A stretch of 64,000 nucleotides of DNA from a candidate division WOR-3 bacterium (lineage in GTDB: Bacteria; Hydrothermota; Tepidihabitantia; Tepidihabitantales; Tepidihabitantaceae), in the NCBI GenBank assembly GCA_013177935.1, contig JABLXZ010000001.1, positions 285,794-349,793 of the forward strand, in the 5' to 3' direction. The translations under genes were made by a program, and so were the position numbers. Of the stretch, positions 8,255-17,167 are shown in pieces (the stretch's first letter is position 1; the number at the start of each line of letters is the position of its first letter). Below the pieces are notes generated by a model that was given only the letters and a program-made list of their open reading frames with translations, had not been told where the DNA came from and did not search any database.

Positions 8255-8905
8255 ATGTTGACAATTGCTTTGCTATTATTTATTGCCGGAGAAATGGGCA
8301 CCTTTAATTCACTGATTAAACTACCGGCACCTGATACAATTGGCAGGGTCACAGTTGAAAAAGCGTTTTTGTGGCGGCGGTCTGTGCGCTCTTATGCGGA
8401 CAAGGCTTTAAGTTTGCAAGAAATCGGTCAACTGCTCTGGGCAGCACAGGGAAAAACCGGTAAAAGTTACGGTCGAACTGCACCTTCGGCTGGCGCAACT
8501 TACCCAATGGAACTTTACCTGGTTGCCGGTAAAGTAACTGGTTTAGATTCCGGGGTTTATCGCTATTTGCCGGAAGAGCACGCACTGGAGTTTGTCAAAT
8601 CTGGTGACTGGCGTCAGGAACTGGCAAGTGCGGCGCTGGGACAATCCTGTATAAATTATGCACCGGCAGTTCTTGTACTATGCGCTGAATATGAGCGGAC
8701 AACCAGTCGCTACGGGGAGCGGGGCAAAAGGTATGTCCATATTGAGGCGGGCCATATTGGCCAGAATGTGCACTTACAGTGCGAGGCGCTGGGGATGGGA
8801 ACAGTGATGGTTGGAGCGTTTGACGACAGAGCAGTACAACAAGTCTTGGTCACGAGGTTCGCGCCGCTTTACATTATGCCCTTTGGCTACAAGAAAAAAC
8901 AGTAA
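8255..8905 (+). CDS. SagB-type nitroreductase-family flavoprotein
   Basis: This 216-residue protein has an FMN-dependent nitroreductase fold of the SagB/ThcOx subclass: RRSVRSYADKALSLQEIGQL near the N-terminus, a central TAPSAGATYPMELYLV and EAGHIGQNVHLQCEALGMG. SagB-type enzymes oxidise azolines in peptide natural products, but many stand-alone members act on unknown substrates. No cyclodehydratase or precursor peptide is nearby, so a RiPP role is not supported. A hydrophobic N-terminus (LTIALLLFIAGE) could be a membrane anchor or signal. GGGAGACGGGG precedes the ATG, 29 bp after purE. Confidence 0.8.
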   Translation: MLTIALLLFIAGEMGTFNSLIKLPAPDTIGRVTVEKAFLWRRSVRSYADKALSLQEIGQLLWAAQGKTGKSYGRTAPSAGATYPMELYLVAGKVTGLDSGVYRYLPEEHALEFVKSGDWRQELASAALGQSCINYAPAVLVLCAEYERTTSRYGERGKRYVHIEAGHIGQNVHLQCEALGMGTVMVGAFDDRAVQQVLVTRFAPLYIMPFGYKKKQ

Positions 8906-8933
8906 TTTTTGTAATATAAAAGGAGGCAACTGA

Positions 8934-9818
8934 ATGGTCTTAACACAAACCGATTTGAAAGGTATCAAAAAGGTTGCGCAGGGTAAGGTGCGCGACATCT
9001 ACCAGGTGGGTGAACATCTTTTAATCGTGGCAACGGACCGATTGAGCGCCTTTGATGTCGTTCTACCGGACGGGATTCCTGACAAAGGCAGGGTGTTGAA
9101 CCTGCTTTCGGTTTTCTGGTTCGAAAAGTTCGCAAGGCTTATTCACAACCATCTCATCAGTGCTAAAGTTGACGAGTTTCCCGCGGTGCTGGCGCCCCAT
9201 CGCGAAGTAATAAAAGAACGGGCGATGCTCGTGTATCAGGCAAAACCGTTGCCGGTGGAGTGTGTAGTACGCGGGTATCTTGCCGGTAGCGGCTGGAATG
9301 ATTACCAGAAAACCGGTGCGGTGTGCGGAATAAAACTACCCCCGGGGTTGCAACAGGCAGAGAAACTGCCCCAACCGATATTTACGCCATCAACCAAAAG
9401 TCATACCGGGCACGATGAAAATATATCTTTTGAGGAGATGAAAAGTCTTGTGGGTGAGGAGCTTGCTCAGAAGGTGCGCCGTATTTCAATTGAAATTTAC
9501 GAGGAGGCAAGCGAATACGCCCGGCAAAAGGGAATTATCATTGCTGATACGAAGTTTGAGTTCGGAATTTACGATGGCAAGTTGATGTTGATTGATGAGG
9601 TGTTGACACCGGACTCTTCCCGTTTCTGGTCGGAAAAGGAGTACCGATTGGGAATTTCGCCCCCCAGTTTTGATAAACAGTTTGTCCGGGACTACTTAGA
9701 CTCAACAGGTTGGAACCGACAGCCGCCCGCACCTCATTTGCCACCTGAGGTAATCGCGGGAACAACCGCCCGTTATCGGGAGGCGTACCGGATGCTCACG
9801 GGCAAAGAACTTGACTGA
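8934..9818 (+). CDS. purC: Phosphoribosylaminoimidazole-succinocarboxamide synthase
   Basis: PurC (SAICAR synthetase) joins CAIR and aspartate using ATP, the step after PurE. The 294-residue protein is the longer PurC type, with KVRDIYQVGEHLLIVATDRLS, SAFDVVLPDGIPDKG, the ECVVRGYLAGSGW motif, and DEVLTPDSSRFW near the C-terminus. An AAAAGGAGG site precedes the ATG by 8 nt. Its 3' end abuts queA exactly. Confidence 0.95.
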   Translation: MVLTQTDLKGIKKVAQGKVRDIYQVGEHLLIVATDRLSAFDVVLPDGIPDKGRVLNLLSVFWFEKFARLIHNHLISAKVDEFPAVLAPHREVIKERAMLVYQAKPLPVECVVRGYLAGSGWNDYQKTGAVCGIKLPPGLQQAEKLPQPIFTPSTKSHTGHDENISFEEMKSLVGEELAQKVRRISIEIYEEASEYARQKGIIIADTKFEFGIYDGKLMLIDEVLTPDSSRFWSEKEYRLGISPPSFDKQFVRDYLDSTGWNRQPPAPHLPPEVIAGTTARYREAYRMLTGKELD

Positions 9819-10841
9819 ATGCGTATTGAAGAGTTTGATTACAATCTACCTGCAGAGTTGATTGCTCAGACTCCTGTTGAACCGCGTGATGCATCCAGGC
9901 TTCTGGTTTTGGACCGTAAGACAGGAGCCTTAGACGAAGCCCGTTTTTATGAAATCGGCAGGTGGCTTGTACCGGGTGATGTACTGGTGTTTAATGATAC
10001 CCGGGTGATACCGGCAAGGATTTATGGTAAGTTACCTACCGGCGCAAAGGTTGAACTACTGCTGCTGCGACAGATTCAGGATGGGGTCTGGGAGGTTTTG
10101 AGCCGACCGGCGCGAAAAGCCCGAATCGGAACGGTGATTGAGTTTGATGGTTTCCAGGCAGAAATTGTCGAAAGAAAACCAGAAGGGGTAAGGGTGGTGC
10201 GATTTGAACCCGAGGACATCAGTCTGCTGTTACAAAAGAGTGGTGAGGTTGCATTGCCCCCATACATTAAAGAAAAGTGTCCTGACCCGGAACGGTACCA
10301 GACGATTTTTGCCCGGGTACCCGGTGCGGTTGCCGCACCAACAGCGGGTTTGCACTTCACGCCAGAACTTGTTAAGAATCTTTGTGCAAAAGGGTTGGAA
10401 GTTGCTGTAGTTACATTACATGCCAGTTTGGGCACTTTTCGTCCTGTGAAAGTGTCTGAGGTGGAAAAGCACCAGATGCACCTTGAGGAGTTTGAGATTT
10501 CTGAGGAGACGGCGGCGCGCATAAATCGGGCATTAAGCGAGCAGAGGCGCGTGGTCTGTGTTGGTACAACTACGGTACGGGTGCTCGAAAGTCAGGCAGA
10601 GTGGCACAATGGCAAAGTTGTGGTGAAGCCCGGAAAGGGCGAAACACACCTTTATATCTATCCAGGTTTTGAATGGAAGGTCACCGGTGCGCTAATTACC
10701 AACTTCCATCTGCCAAAATCGACCTTGCTACTTCTGGTATCGTCATTTGCCAGCCGGGAGATGATAATGAAGGCATATGAGTACGCAATTAATCACCGGT
10801 TCCGATTCTACAGTTTCGGCGATGCGATGCTGATTATTTAA
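9819..10841 (+). CDS. queA: S-adenosylmethionine:tRNA ribosyltransferase-isomerase
   Basis: QueA transfers a ribosyl unit from SAM to preQ1 in tRNA, making epoxyqueuosine. The 340-residue protein has the characteristic start IEEFDYNLPAELIAQTPVEPRDASRLLVLDR, VFNDTRVIPARI, AAPTAGLHFTPEL and ITNFHLPKSTLLLLVSSFA. It starts on the base after the purC stop, so translation is probably coupled. No other queuosine gene is in the window. Confidence 0.95.
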   Translation: MRIEEFDYNLPAELIAQTPVEPRDASRLLVLDRKTGALDEARFYEIGRWLVPGDVLVFNDTRVIPARIYGKLPTGAKVELLLLRQIQDGVWEVLSRPARKARIGTVIEFDGFQAEIVERKPEGVRVVRFEPEDISLLLQKSGEVALPPYIKEKCPDPERYQTIFARVPGAVAAPTAGLHFTPELVKNLCAKGLEVAVVTLHASLGTFRPVKVSEVEKHQMHLEEFEISEETAARINRALSEQRRVVCVGTTTVRVLESQAEWHNGKVVVKPGKGETHLYIYPGFEWKVTGALITNFHLPKSTLLLLVSSFASREMIMKAYEYAINHRFRFYSFGDAMLII

Positions 10842-10843
10842 TT

Positions 10844-12238
10844 GTGGAGCCGTTAAAGATTAGCCAGATTGCGCAGGTGACCGGTGGTTCTTTAGTGCCA
10901 GAAAATTCAGAACCAATTGTGGCCGGGGTTTCGATTGATACCCGAACCATAAAGCCAGGTGAACTTTTTATTGCGCTCAAAGGCAAGCGGTTCGATGGCC
11001 ATCAGTTTGTAGAAGAAGCGTTCTCTAAGGGCGCGGCGGCGGTTATGGTGGAAAAGGGACAGGCGCCAAAGCATAAAGGTGTTGTCGTTGCGGTGCCGGA
11101 TACCAGAGTGGCATTGCTTTCTCTGGCTCAATGGTACCGGGAACAGTTAAAGGTTCGTGTGGTTGCAATAACCGGCTCGAACGGCAAAACGACTACTAAG
11201 GAGATGCTGGCAAAGATACTTGAGTCTCGATTTTCTGTGGTGAAGGCGCCGGCGAGTTACAACAATGACATCGGCGTGCCTTTGACAGTAATGGCGATGG
11301 ATTCGAGAACTGATATCGCCATCTTCGAGATTGAGATGAATGAACTGGGCGGCACCTTGCGACTGGCAAAGGTGTGTCAACCGGAAATCGGTCTGGTTAC
11401 CAACATTGGCGATACCCACTTGGAGTTTATGAAGGACCGTTCTGGTGTTGCGCAGGAAAAGGCAGAATTACTTGAGGCGCTGCCGGAAAATGGGGTGGCG
11501 GTTGTGAACTTTGATGACCCATTGGTGATGGAAATCGCAGACCAAATCGGCAGAAAAAAAAGGCTGAAACTATTGACTTTTGGTTTTAATCGAGGCGCCG
11601 ATGTGTATGCTACTGATGTGGTCGTAACAGGGGTGAAAAGGACCCGTTTTCTTCTTGTCGGTAAATACCCGGTAGAACTACCGGTTTTAGGTCAGCACAA
11701 CATCGCCAATCTGCTTGCGGCAAGTGCTGCGGCTAATGTGCTGGGTGTTTCGTTTTCCGAAATCGGCGAGGCGATTAAGGATTTCTGTCCGGCACCACAG
11801 CGGCTTGCGATTCGGAAACTCAATGGCGTACTTTTAATTGATGACTGTTTTAACGCCAACCCCCAATCAGTGGCGGCAGCGCTGGCGGTACTGGGGAGTA
11901 TCGCACCCCCGGAAAAACGGGTGGCAATTCTGGCTGATATGTTAGAGCTGGGAGAGAAGTCCGAAGTACTGCATCGGGAAGTTGGTGTTCAGGCGGCTCG
12001 TTGTGTCAACCGGTTGGTGGTAATAGGTGAGAAGGCGCAATTTATCGCTGAGGCAGCGGTTTCTGCTGGACTAAAATTAGAGAACATCAAAAGCTATCAG
12101 ACCGTCGCTGATGTCGGCCCTGACTTATTTGACTTTATCAAACCCAATGATACAATACTTGTCAAGGGTTCGAGAGCGATGGCTCTCGAAAATGTTGTAG
12201 AAAAGATTGTGAGGCATTATGGAGAAAAAACCGATTAG
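10844..12238 (+). CDS. murF: UDP-N-acetylmuramoyl-tripeptide-D-alanyl-D-alanine ligase
   Basis: MurF adds D-Ala-D-Ala to the UDP-MurNAc tripeptide in the cytoplasm. The 464-residue protein has the ATP-binding AITGSNGKTTTKEM, the central EMNELGGTLRLAKVCQPEIGLVTNIGDTHLE region and DDCFNANPQSVAAAL. GTG is the likely start, two bases after queA. The 3' end overlaps the next gene by 20 bp. Presence of MurF shows a peptidoglycan wall. Confidence 0.94.
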   Translation: MEPLKISQIAQVTGGSLVPENSEPIVAGVSIDTRTIKPGELFIALKGKRFDGHQFVEEAFSKGAAAVMVEKGQAPKHKGVVVAVPDTRVALLSLAQWYREQLKVRVVAITGSNGKTTTKEMLAKILESRFSVVKAPASYNNDIGVPLTVMAMDSRTDIAIFEIEMNELGGTLRLAKVCQPEIGLVTNIGDTHLEFMKDRSGVAQEKAELLEALPENGVAVVNFDDPLVMEIADQIGRKKRLKLLTFGFNRGADVYATDVVVTGVKRTRFLLVGKYPVELPVLGQHNIANLLAASAAANVLGVSFSEIGEAIKDFCPAPQRLAIRKLNGVLLIDDCFNANPQSVAAALAVLGSIAPPEKRVAILADMLELGEKSEVLHREVGVQAARCVNRLVVIGEKAQFIAEAAVSAGLKLENIKSYQTVADVGPDLFDFIKPNDTILVKGSRAMALENVVEKIVRHYGEKTD

Positions 12239-14144
12239 ATTCACCGATACGACCTTGCGTGATGCCCATCAGTCGCTCTGGGCAACGCGGATGACACTGG
12301 AAGATATGCTTCCGGTTCTGGAAAAGTTTGATGCGGTTGGCTACTGGTCGCTGGAAATGTGGGGCGGAGCAACATTTGATGTTTGTCTCCGTTATTTAAA
12401 TGAAGACCCCTGGGAAAGGTTGCGGGAGATTCGGAAACGAATTAAGAACACCAAACTGCAAATGCTTTTACGGGGGCAGAATGTCGTTGGGTATCGGAAC
12501 TATCCGGACGATGTCCTTGAGGCTTTTGTCTTTAAAGCCGCGGAATGGGGTATTGATATCTTCCGGATATTTGATGCATTAAACGATGCCCGGAATTTAG
12601 AGAAGGCGATTGAGTTTGTTAAAAAGGCGGGGAAACATGCCCAGGGGACCCTTTGTTATGCGGTGAGCCCGGTCCATACCGTTGACTATTATCTTGCCCG
12701 GGCAAGTGAACAGAAAGAGATGGGGATTGACTCTATCTGCATTAAGGATATGGCGGGGATTCTGTCACCGCCTAAGGCGTTTGAACTGGTCAGCGCCCTT
12801 AAACAGGAACTCGGGCTCGAAGTTCAGGTACATTGCCACTCTTCCAGCGGGATGGCGGTTGCGACCTACTTCAAGGCGGTTGAAGCCGGTGCCGACATTA
12901 TTGATACCGCCTCTGCACCACTTTCATTTTTTACCTCACAACCGGCGGTTGAAGCTCTGCTTGCCTGTTTTCAGGGGACGCAATGGGAGACCGAACTCAA
13001 TCTTGAAGCGCTCGAAGCAATTGCCCAGCATTTTGAAAAACTAAATGCTAACAAGTGTATTCCCGGTACCAAGGTGATGGATTCGATGGTCATCACCCAC
13101 CAGATTCCCGGTGGTATGGCATCAAACCTTCTCTCTCAGTTAAAGGAGCAAAAGGCAGAACATCGGTTGCCTGAGGTTCTTGAAGAGGTACCCAGGGTAC
13201 GCGAAGATTTGGGTTATCCGCCGCTCGTTACACCAACCAGTCAGATTGTAGGTGTTCAGGCGGTGATGAATGTTTTGAGCGGTGAGCGCTATAAGGTTGT
13301 GCCGAAAGAGGTCCGGGACTATGTAAAAGGTCTTTATGGTAGGCCACCGGCACCAATCCGGGAAGCGGTGATGAAGAAAATTTTAGGGGATGAAAAACCG
13401 ATTAAAGGAAGGCCTGCAGACCGGCTGGAACCGGGTATGCCACGGGCAAAGAAGGAGCTTTCTCGGGATTTGGTGGTTAAGGAGGAAGATTACATCTCCT
13501 ATGCGATTTTTCCTGAGGTGGCACTGAAATTTTTCCAGTGGCGGAAAAATCCAACTCCTGTTCCAGAACCCAAACCGGCAGCAGCCGCAAAACCGCCAGC
13601 GGAGAAGCCTACCGTCCCGCAACCGCCGGAAGAGCCTGGTATTAGAAGGTTGCGCAGCTTGATGGAACTGGCAAGTGCTCATAGCGTAACTGAACTGGAT
13701 TGGGAGTCGGGTACAGAAAAGGTGCGGATTAAGCGGGGTGGAACAACACCAGCAACCGTTCCGCAAACAGTATTACAAACGCCAGTTGTGGTTTCACCGC
13801 CGCCGGCACCTGTTAAAGAAGAGCCTCAGCCTGTTGCAACTCAACCGATTTCAGAAACAGCTCCAACTGTGCCCAGTGAACTGGCGCCGGCCAAGCCGGC
13901 AAAAACCGAAGAGATTGTTTCGCCGATGGTCGGTACGTTTTATTCGCGTGCTCGTCCCGAATCCGCACCGTTTGTGGAAAAAGGTGATGTTGTAGAACCG
14001 GGACAGACGCTCTGCATCGTTGAGGCGATGAAGCTGATGAATGAGATTCAGGCGGAGAAGAAGTGTCGGATTGTTGAAATACTGGTAAAGGATGGCGATT
14101 CGGTTGAATATGGTCAGCCCCTGATGATTGTTGAGCCGATTTAA
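12219..14144 (+). CDS. Pyruvate/oxaloacetate carboxyltransferase fused to an AccB-type biotin carrier
   Basis: The N-terminal part (about residues 1-440) is a PycB/OadA carboxyltransferase: RFTDTTLRDAHQSL, LEMWGGATFDVCLRYL, RGQNVVGYRNY, a catalytic-lysine-type CIKDMAG and VHCHSSSGMA. After a proline-rich linker, residues 474-507 (RRLRSLMELASAHSVTELDW, then KVRIKRG) look like the N-terminus of AccB. A second linker leads to a biotinyl domain with EEIVSPMVGTFYSRA and EAMKLMNE, the biotinylated lysine being K605. The SPMVGTFY block is AccB-like. It transfers CO2 between biotin and pyruvate/oxaloacetate; the biotin carboxylase partner is not in the window. The ATG overlaps murF. Confidence 0.9.
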   Translation: MEKKPIRFTDTTLRDAHQSLWATRMTLEDMLPVLEKFDAVGYWSLEMWGGATFDVCLRYLNEDPWERLREIRKRIKNTKLQMLLRGQNVVGYRNYPDDVLEAFVFKAAEWGIDIFRIFDALNDARNLEKAIEFVKKAGKHAQGTLCYAVSPVHTVDYYLARASEQKEMGIDSICIKDMAGILSPPKAFELVSALKQELGLEVQVHCHSSSGMAVATYFKAVEAGADIIDTASAPLSFFTSQPAVEALLACFQGTQWETELNLEALEAIAQHFEKLNANKCIPGTKVMDSMVITHQIPGGMASNLLSQLKEQKAEHRLPEVLEEVPRVREDLGYPPLVTPTSQIVGVQAVMNVLSGERYKVVPKEVRDYVKGLYGRPPAPIREAVMKKILGDEKPIKGRPADRLEPGMPRAKKELSRDLVVKEEDYISYAIFPEVALKFFQWRKNPTPVPEPKPAAAAKPPAEKPTVPQPPEEPGIRRLRSLMELASAHSVTELDWESGTEKVRIKRGGTTPATVPQTVLQTPVVVSPPPAPVKEEPQPVATQPISETAPTVPSELAPAKPAKTEEIVSPMVGTFYSRARPESAPFVEKGDVVEPGQTLCIVEAMKLMNEIQAEKKCRIVEILVKDGDSVEYGQPLMIVEPI

Positions 14145-14166
14145 CCAGTTGGGTTGAGGAACAGAT

Positions 14167-14577
14167 TTGAGTAGGTTCGGGGTAAGTGCTAAAAAAGAGG
14201 CAGAACTGGCGGAAAAGATGGCACGGCTGGGAATCCGGGAGGAAGATTTAATTGAGCGGTTTGTCCGTTCCCGCGGACCGGGTGGCCAAAATGTCAACAA
14301 GGTGGCAACCGGAGTTTATCTAAAACATCTGCCAAGCGGAATAGAGGTCAAGGTTACCAAAGAGCGTTCCCAGGCGTTGAACCGGTTTTGGGCGCGGCGA
14401 ATTTTAGCCGAGAAGGTTGCCGCACAAATTCTGAAAATCGAAACGGAGCGGGAAAGAGAGATTGCCCGGATTCGGCGTCAGAAGCGCCGCCGTTCCAGAA
14501 GGGCAAAAGAAAAAATTTTGCGATTAAAACATCTTGTTGCCGAAAAAAAAGAGTTGCGCCAACCGCCGGGTGAGTAG
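14167..14577 (+). CDS. Peptide chain release factor-like protein (GGQ, ArfB/C12orf65 type)
   Basis: The 136-residue protein contains the catalytic GGQ motif in RSRGPGGQNVNKVATGVYL and a basic C-terminal tail (RRQKRRRSRRAKEKIL). It lacks the codon-recognition domain of RF1/RF2. Proteins of this shape rescue stalled ribosomes or act as RF-like hydrolases. The basic tail fits the ArfB manner of probing the empty mRNA channel. TTG is the likely start, 22 bp after the carboxyltransferase, with GAGGAAC upstream. It is the last gene of the purE operon. Confidence 0.85.
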   Translation: MSRFGVSAKKEAELAEKMARLGIREEDLIERFVRSRGPGGQNVNKVATGVYLKHLPSGIEVKVTKERSQALNRFWARRILAEKVAAQILKIETEREREIARIRRQKRRRSRRAKEKILRLKHLVAEKKELRQPPGE

Positions 14578-14587
14578 CCGGATTTAA

Positions 14588-14616
14588 TTGACCCGATTTG
14601 AATCCAGAGTTATAAT
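14588..14616 (+). promoter_or_regulatory. Promoter upstream of the M14 peptidase
   Basis: TTGACC (14588-14593), 17 nt and a consensus TATAAT (14611-14616) lie about 76 nt before the peptidase ATG. Unlike the leaderless promoters this gives a leader of about 70 nt with a clear AAAAAGGAG ribosome site. Confidence 0.65.
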
Positions 14617-14692
14617 TTTATGGTGAGCAGAGAGTGTAATAGACTGGTGAGTTTGTTAACCAATGGTTCCCAAAAGAGAAAAAGGAGTTAAA

Positions 14693-16951
14693 ATGAAAAA
14701 GAATCGTGTCCCAGGTAGGGCTTTAAGCCTTATTTTTTGCCTTGCTGCCCTGGTAAGTTTTGTTCAGGCAAAGCAGTTGATTGTTCGAGTTGCGGCACCG
14801 GACTATCAAACAGTTTATCAACACATTCCCTTTAAGGGCACATCGATTGAGATTGCCGGTGCAATACCGGGCTCTTCTTATGACCTGCTTCTTGAAGAGG
14901 AGGACCTGAGCCTAGTGCTCAATTCCGGTTTAAAAAGCGAGATAATCGTCCCGGACCTTGAGGTACAAAAACTGCAAGCCCAGGAGTTTGGATTCTACTG
15001 CTCCTACGATTCACTGGTTTCAATTATGCGGTCCTGGGCGTCAAACTATCCTGGAATCTGCCGGTTTGACTCCATTGGCCAGACTCACGAAGGTCGCTGG
15101 ATTTATGGGGTAAAGATTTCTGACAACCCGCAGGTTGAGGAAGATGAACCTGAGGTTTTGCTTGTTGCGATGCACCACGCCCGGGAATGGGCATCGCCAC
15201 AGGCGGCGCGCTACTTCACAGACACCATTTTGCGTAACTACGCAACGAATACCGAGTTCCGTAACTTTGTTGACAATCATCAGGTTTGGGTTATTCCGAT
15301 TTTGAATGTTGATGGCTATGTCTACGATTATCCGGCTCAGCGTTCCTGGCGCAAGAACCGTCAACCTTTTAGTTCGGCGATTGGCTCGGACCCGAATCGG
15401 AACTACAACGGTGCCTGTAACGGCTCAAGAATGGCTGACTGGGGTTCGCTGGTAGCCGGTTCAAGGACCTCCCACCGTCCTGCCGACGAAACCTTTATGG
15501 GTGGGTTCGGTGCCTGGGGAAAAGAGGTCGCAGCGTTGAGCTCGTTTTTTAAACAGCACACATTTGTTTGTGCGGTCTCTTTACACTCTTATTCAGAACT
15601 TGTGCTCTGGCCCTATGGCAACGGAGAAATACCCCCAGACAACACCACACTGATGAGTCTGGGGCAGGGTATTGCTCAACAGATGCAACGTCTATCTGGT
15701 GGCACCTATACGCCTGAACCGGCAAGCCAGCTTTATCCGACAAACGGTGGTGAAATTGACTGGATGTATGGTTGGGCACATTACATCGGCGGTTTCCCGT
15801 GTATGAGTTATGTTTTCGAAATTGGCACAACCTTTTACCAGTCAACAAGCCAGCTGGATGCGATTCAGCGCGAAGTTTTTAAAGGGCTCTGGTTTCTATA
15901 CAGCCGCGCCGATTCAGTTATTCAGGCACTTGAAGGGATGGTACCACGACCAATTCTTGCACCGATGGATTCAAGCGCTACCGGAACTTTTGTCGTGCAC
16001 TGGACACCAATCAGACCGGAACATAACCATCCGGACCGCTGGGAACTGGAGGAGTTGAGTGACCTTTCGGTTGTCGAAGATGGATTTGAAAGTGGCAGCA
16101 GCCGTTGGGTATTTCAGGGGGCATCGCTTTCCACGACCCAGAAGCGTTCCGGAAGTTACAGCGTTTATCTTGGTACCGGTAACAATATTGCCAATTATGC
16201 AATGACCGTAGACCCTTATCCGGTTCAAAGCGGTGACAGTTTGCGCTACTGGATTTGGTTCAACACCGAGAGCAATTACGATGTGGTTACCACCGAAGTT
16301 TCGCTTGAAGGTAAAGAGTGGATTCAGTTGCACGACCGTTATACCGGCAATTCGAACGGCTGGCTCTATAAGTCCTATTCACTCGAACCCTGGGCAGGAA
16401 AGTCGGTTTATATCCGGTTCCGCTATATGACTGATGATAATACGCTCAATGCCGGTGTTTATATTGACGATGTCTGGCCCGTACCCGGTTTTGCCAGTCG
16501 CCGGACCGTGGCTGACAATATAACCGATACAATGTATGAAGTTACCGTTACCCAAACCGGTCGGTACTGGTACCGGGTGCGAGGACACAACGCTGCGTGG
16601 GGCTGGGGTGATAAAGGTCCGCTCGAAGACATTGTTGTCACCGGCACCGGCATTGCCAGCGAGCCAACAGTGAAATACCAGACTTCACTTGCCATTGCTG
16701 GGGCAAATCCCAACGGTTCGGTTATTAATATCCGCTATTCCCTCGGTACATCTGGTCCGATTCGTCTTGAAATTTTTGATGCCCTGGGCAGGAAAGTGAA
16801 TAAATTGGTCGATGGTGTTTCTGCGGCAGGAGAGTATCAGGTCTCCTGGAACGGTACCGACCGTACCGGTCGCAGAGTGCCAGCGGGCATCTATTTCTGC
16901 CGGTTGAGTGCGGAGCGGACGCTCACGGAACGAGTTGTGCTTACCCGGTAA
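14693..16951 (+). CDS. Secreted M14 zinc carboxypeptidase with FlgD-like C-terminal domain
   Basis: The 752-residue precursor starts MKKNRV with a signal peptide (hydrophobic core ALSLIFCLAALVSFVQA). The M14 catalytic domain follows: zinc ligands H162 and E165 in MHHAREWASPQ, a third histidine in AVSLHSYSELVLWPYG, and the catalytic glutamate in YVFEIGTTFY. A beta-sandwich region (residues about 460-600) and a C-terminal FlgD Ig-like domain (RLEIFDALGRKV...RVPAGIYFCRL) end the protein; such domains target or anchor secreted proteins. AAAAAGGAG sits 5 nt before the ATG. An in-frame ATG 30 bp upstream lacks a site. It probably releases amino acids from peptides outside the cell. Confidence 0.92.
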   Translation: MKKNRVPGRALSLIFCLAALVSFVQAKQLIVRVAAPDYQTVYQHIPFKGTSIEIAGAIPGSSYDLLLEEEDLSLVLNSGLKSEIIVPDLEVQKLQAQEFGFYCSYDSLVSIMRSWASNYPGICRFDSIGQTHEGRWIYGVKISDNPQVEEDEPEVLLVAMHHAREWASPQAARYFTDTILRNYATNTEFRNFVDNHQVWVIPILNVDGYVYDYPAQRSWRKNRQPFSSAIGSDPNRNYNGACNGSRMADWGSLVAGSRTSHRPADETFMGGFGAWGKEVAALSSFFKQHTFVCAVSLHSYSELVLWPYGNGEIPPDNTTLMSLGQGIAQQMQRLSGGTYTPEPASQLYPTNGGEIDWMYGWAHYIGGFPCMSYVFEIGTTFYQSTSQLDAIQREVFKGLWFLYSRADSVIQALEGMVPRPILAPMDSSATGTFVVHWTPIRPEHNHPDRWELEELSDLSVVEDGFESGSSRWVFQGASLSTTQKRSGSYSVYLGTGNNIANYAMTVDPYPVQSGDSLRYWIWFNTESNYDVVTTEVSLEGKEWIQLHDRYTGNSNGWLYKSYSLEPWAGKSVYIRFRYMTDDNTLNAGVYIDDVWPVPGFASRRTVADNITDTMYEVTVTQTGRYWYRVRGHNAAWGWGDKGPLEDIVVTGTGIASEPTVKYQTSLAIAGANPNGSVINIRYSLGTSGPIRLEIFDALGRKVNKLVDGVSAAGEYQVSWNGTDRTGRRVPAGIYFCRLSAERTLTERVVLTR

Positions 16952-17044
16952 CAGTTGGTACCGCTAACGATTACTTAAACGGCTCCAATCGCATCGTTGG
17001 GAGTAATGTAAGAGAATGCCGGTACAACGCTTCGATATTCGGGC

Positions 17045-17072
17045 TTGACTTTCTGTATTGTAAATCTACAAT
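17045..17072 (+). promoter_or_regulatory. Promoter of the tRNA-Arg/tadA unit
   Basis: TTGACT (17045-17050), 16 nt and TACAAT (17067-17072) precede the tRNA by 22 nt. The spacing and boxes match those of the window's protein genes. Confidence 0.75.
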
Positions 17073-17094
17073 AGATTTAAGAATGCGCCCGTAG

Positions 17095-17158
17095 CTCAAC
17101 TGGATAGAGTGCCGGACTACGAATCCGTAGGTTGCGCGTTCGAATCGCGCCGGGCGCA
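17095..17158 (+). tRNA. tRNA-Arg (anticodon ACG)
   Basis: The cloverleaf closes with acceptor arms GCGCCCG and CGGGCGC, a D-arm GCTC/GAGT, an anticodon stem CCGGA/TCCGT-type around loop CTACGAA (anticodon ACG), and a T-arm GCGCG-TTCGAAT-CGCGC. The discriminator is A at 17158 and CCA is not encoded. A34 of this tRNA is normally deaminated to inosine by TadA, whose gene begins 9 nt downstream. Confidence 0.93.
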
Positions 17159-17167
17159 TGATATAGG

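Noticed and set aside
8255-8905. SagB-like protein as part of an azoline RiPP cluster.
   Set aside because: No cyclodehydratase, precursor peptide or transporter lies nearby; neighbours are purine and wall genes.
14620-14691. A 23-codon frame between the TATAAT box and the M14 peptidase start, ending 1 nt before the ATG.
   Set aside because: Its ATG lies only 3 nt after the -10 box, upstream of the expected start point, so it is unlikely to be in the transcript.
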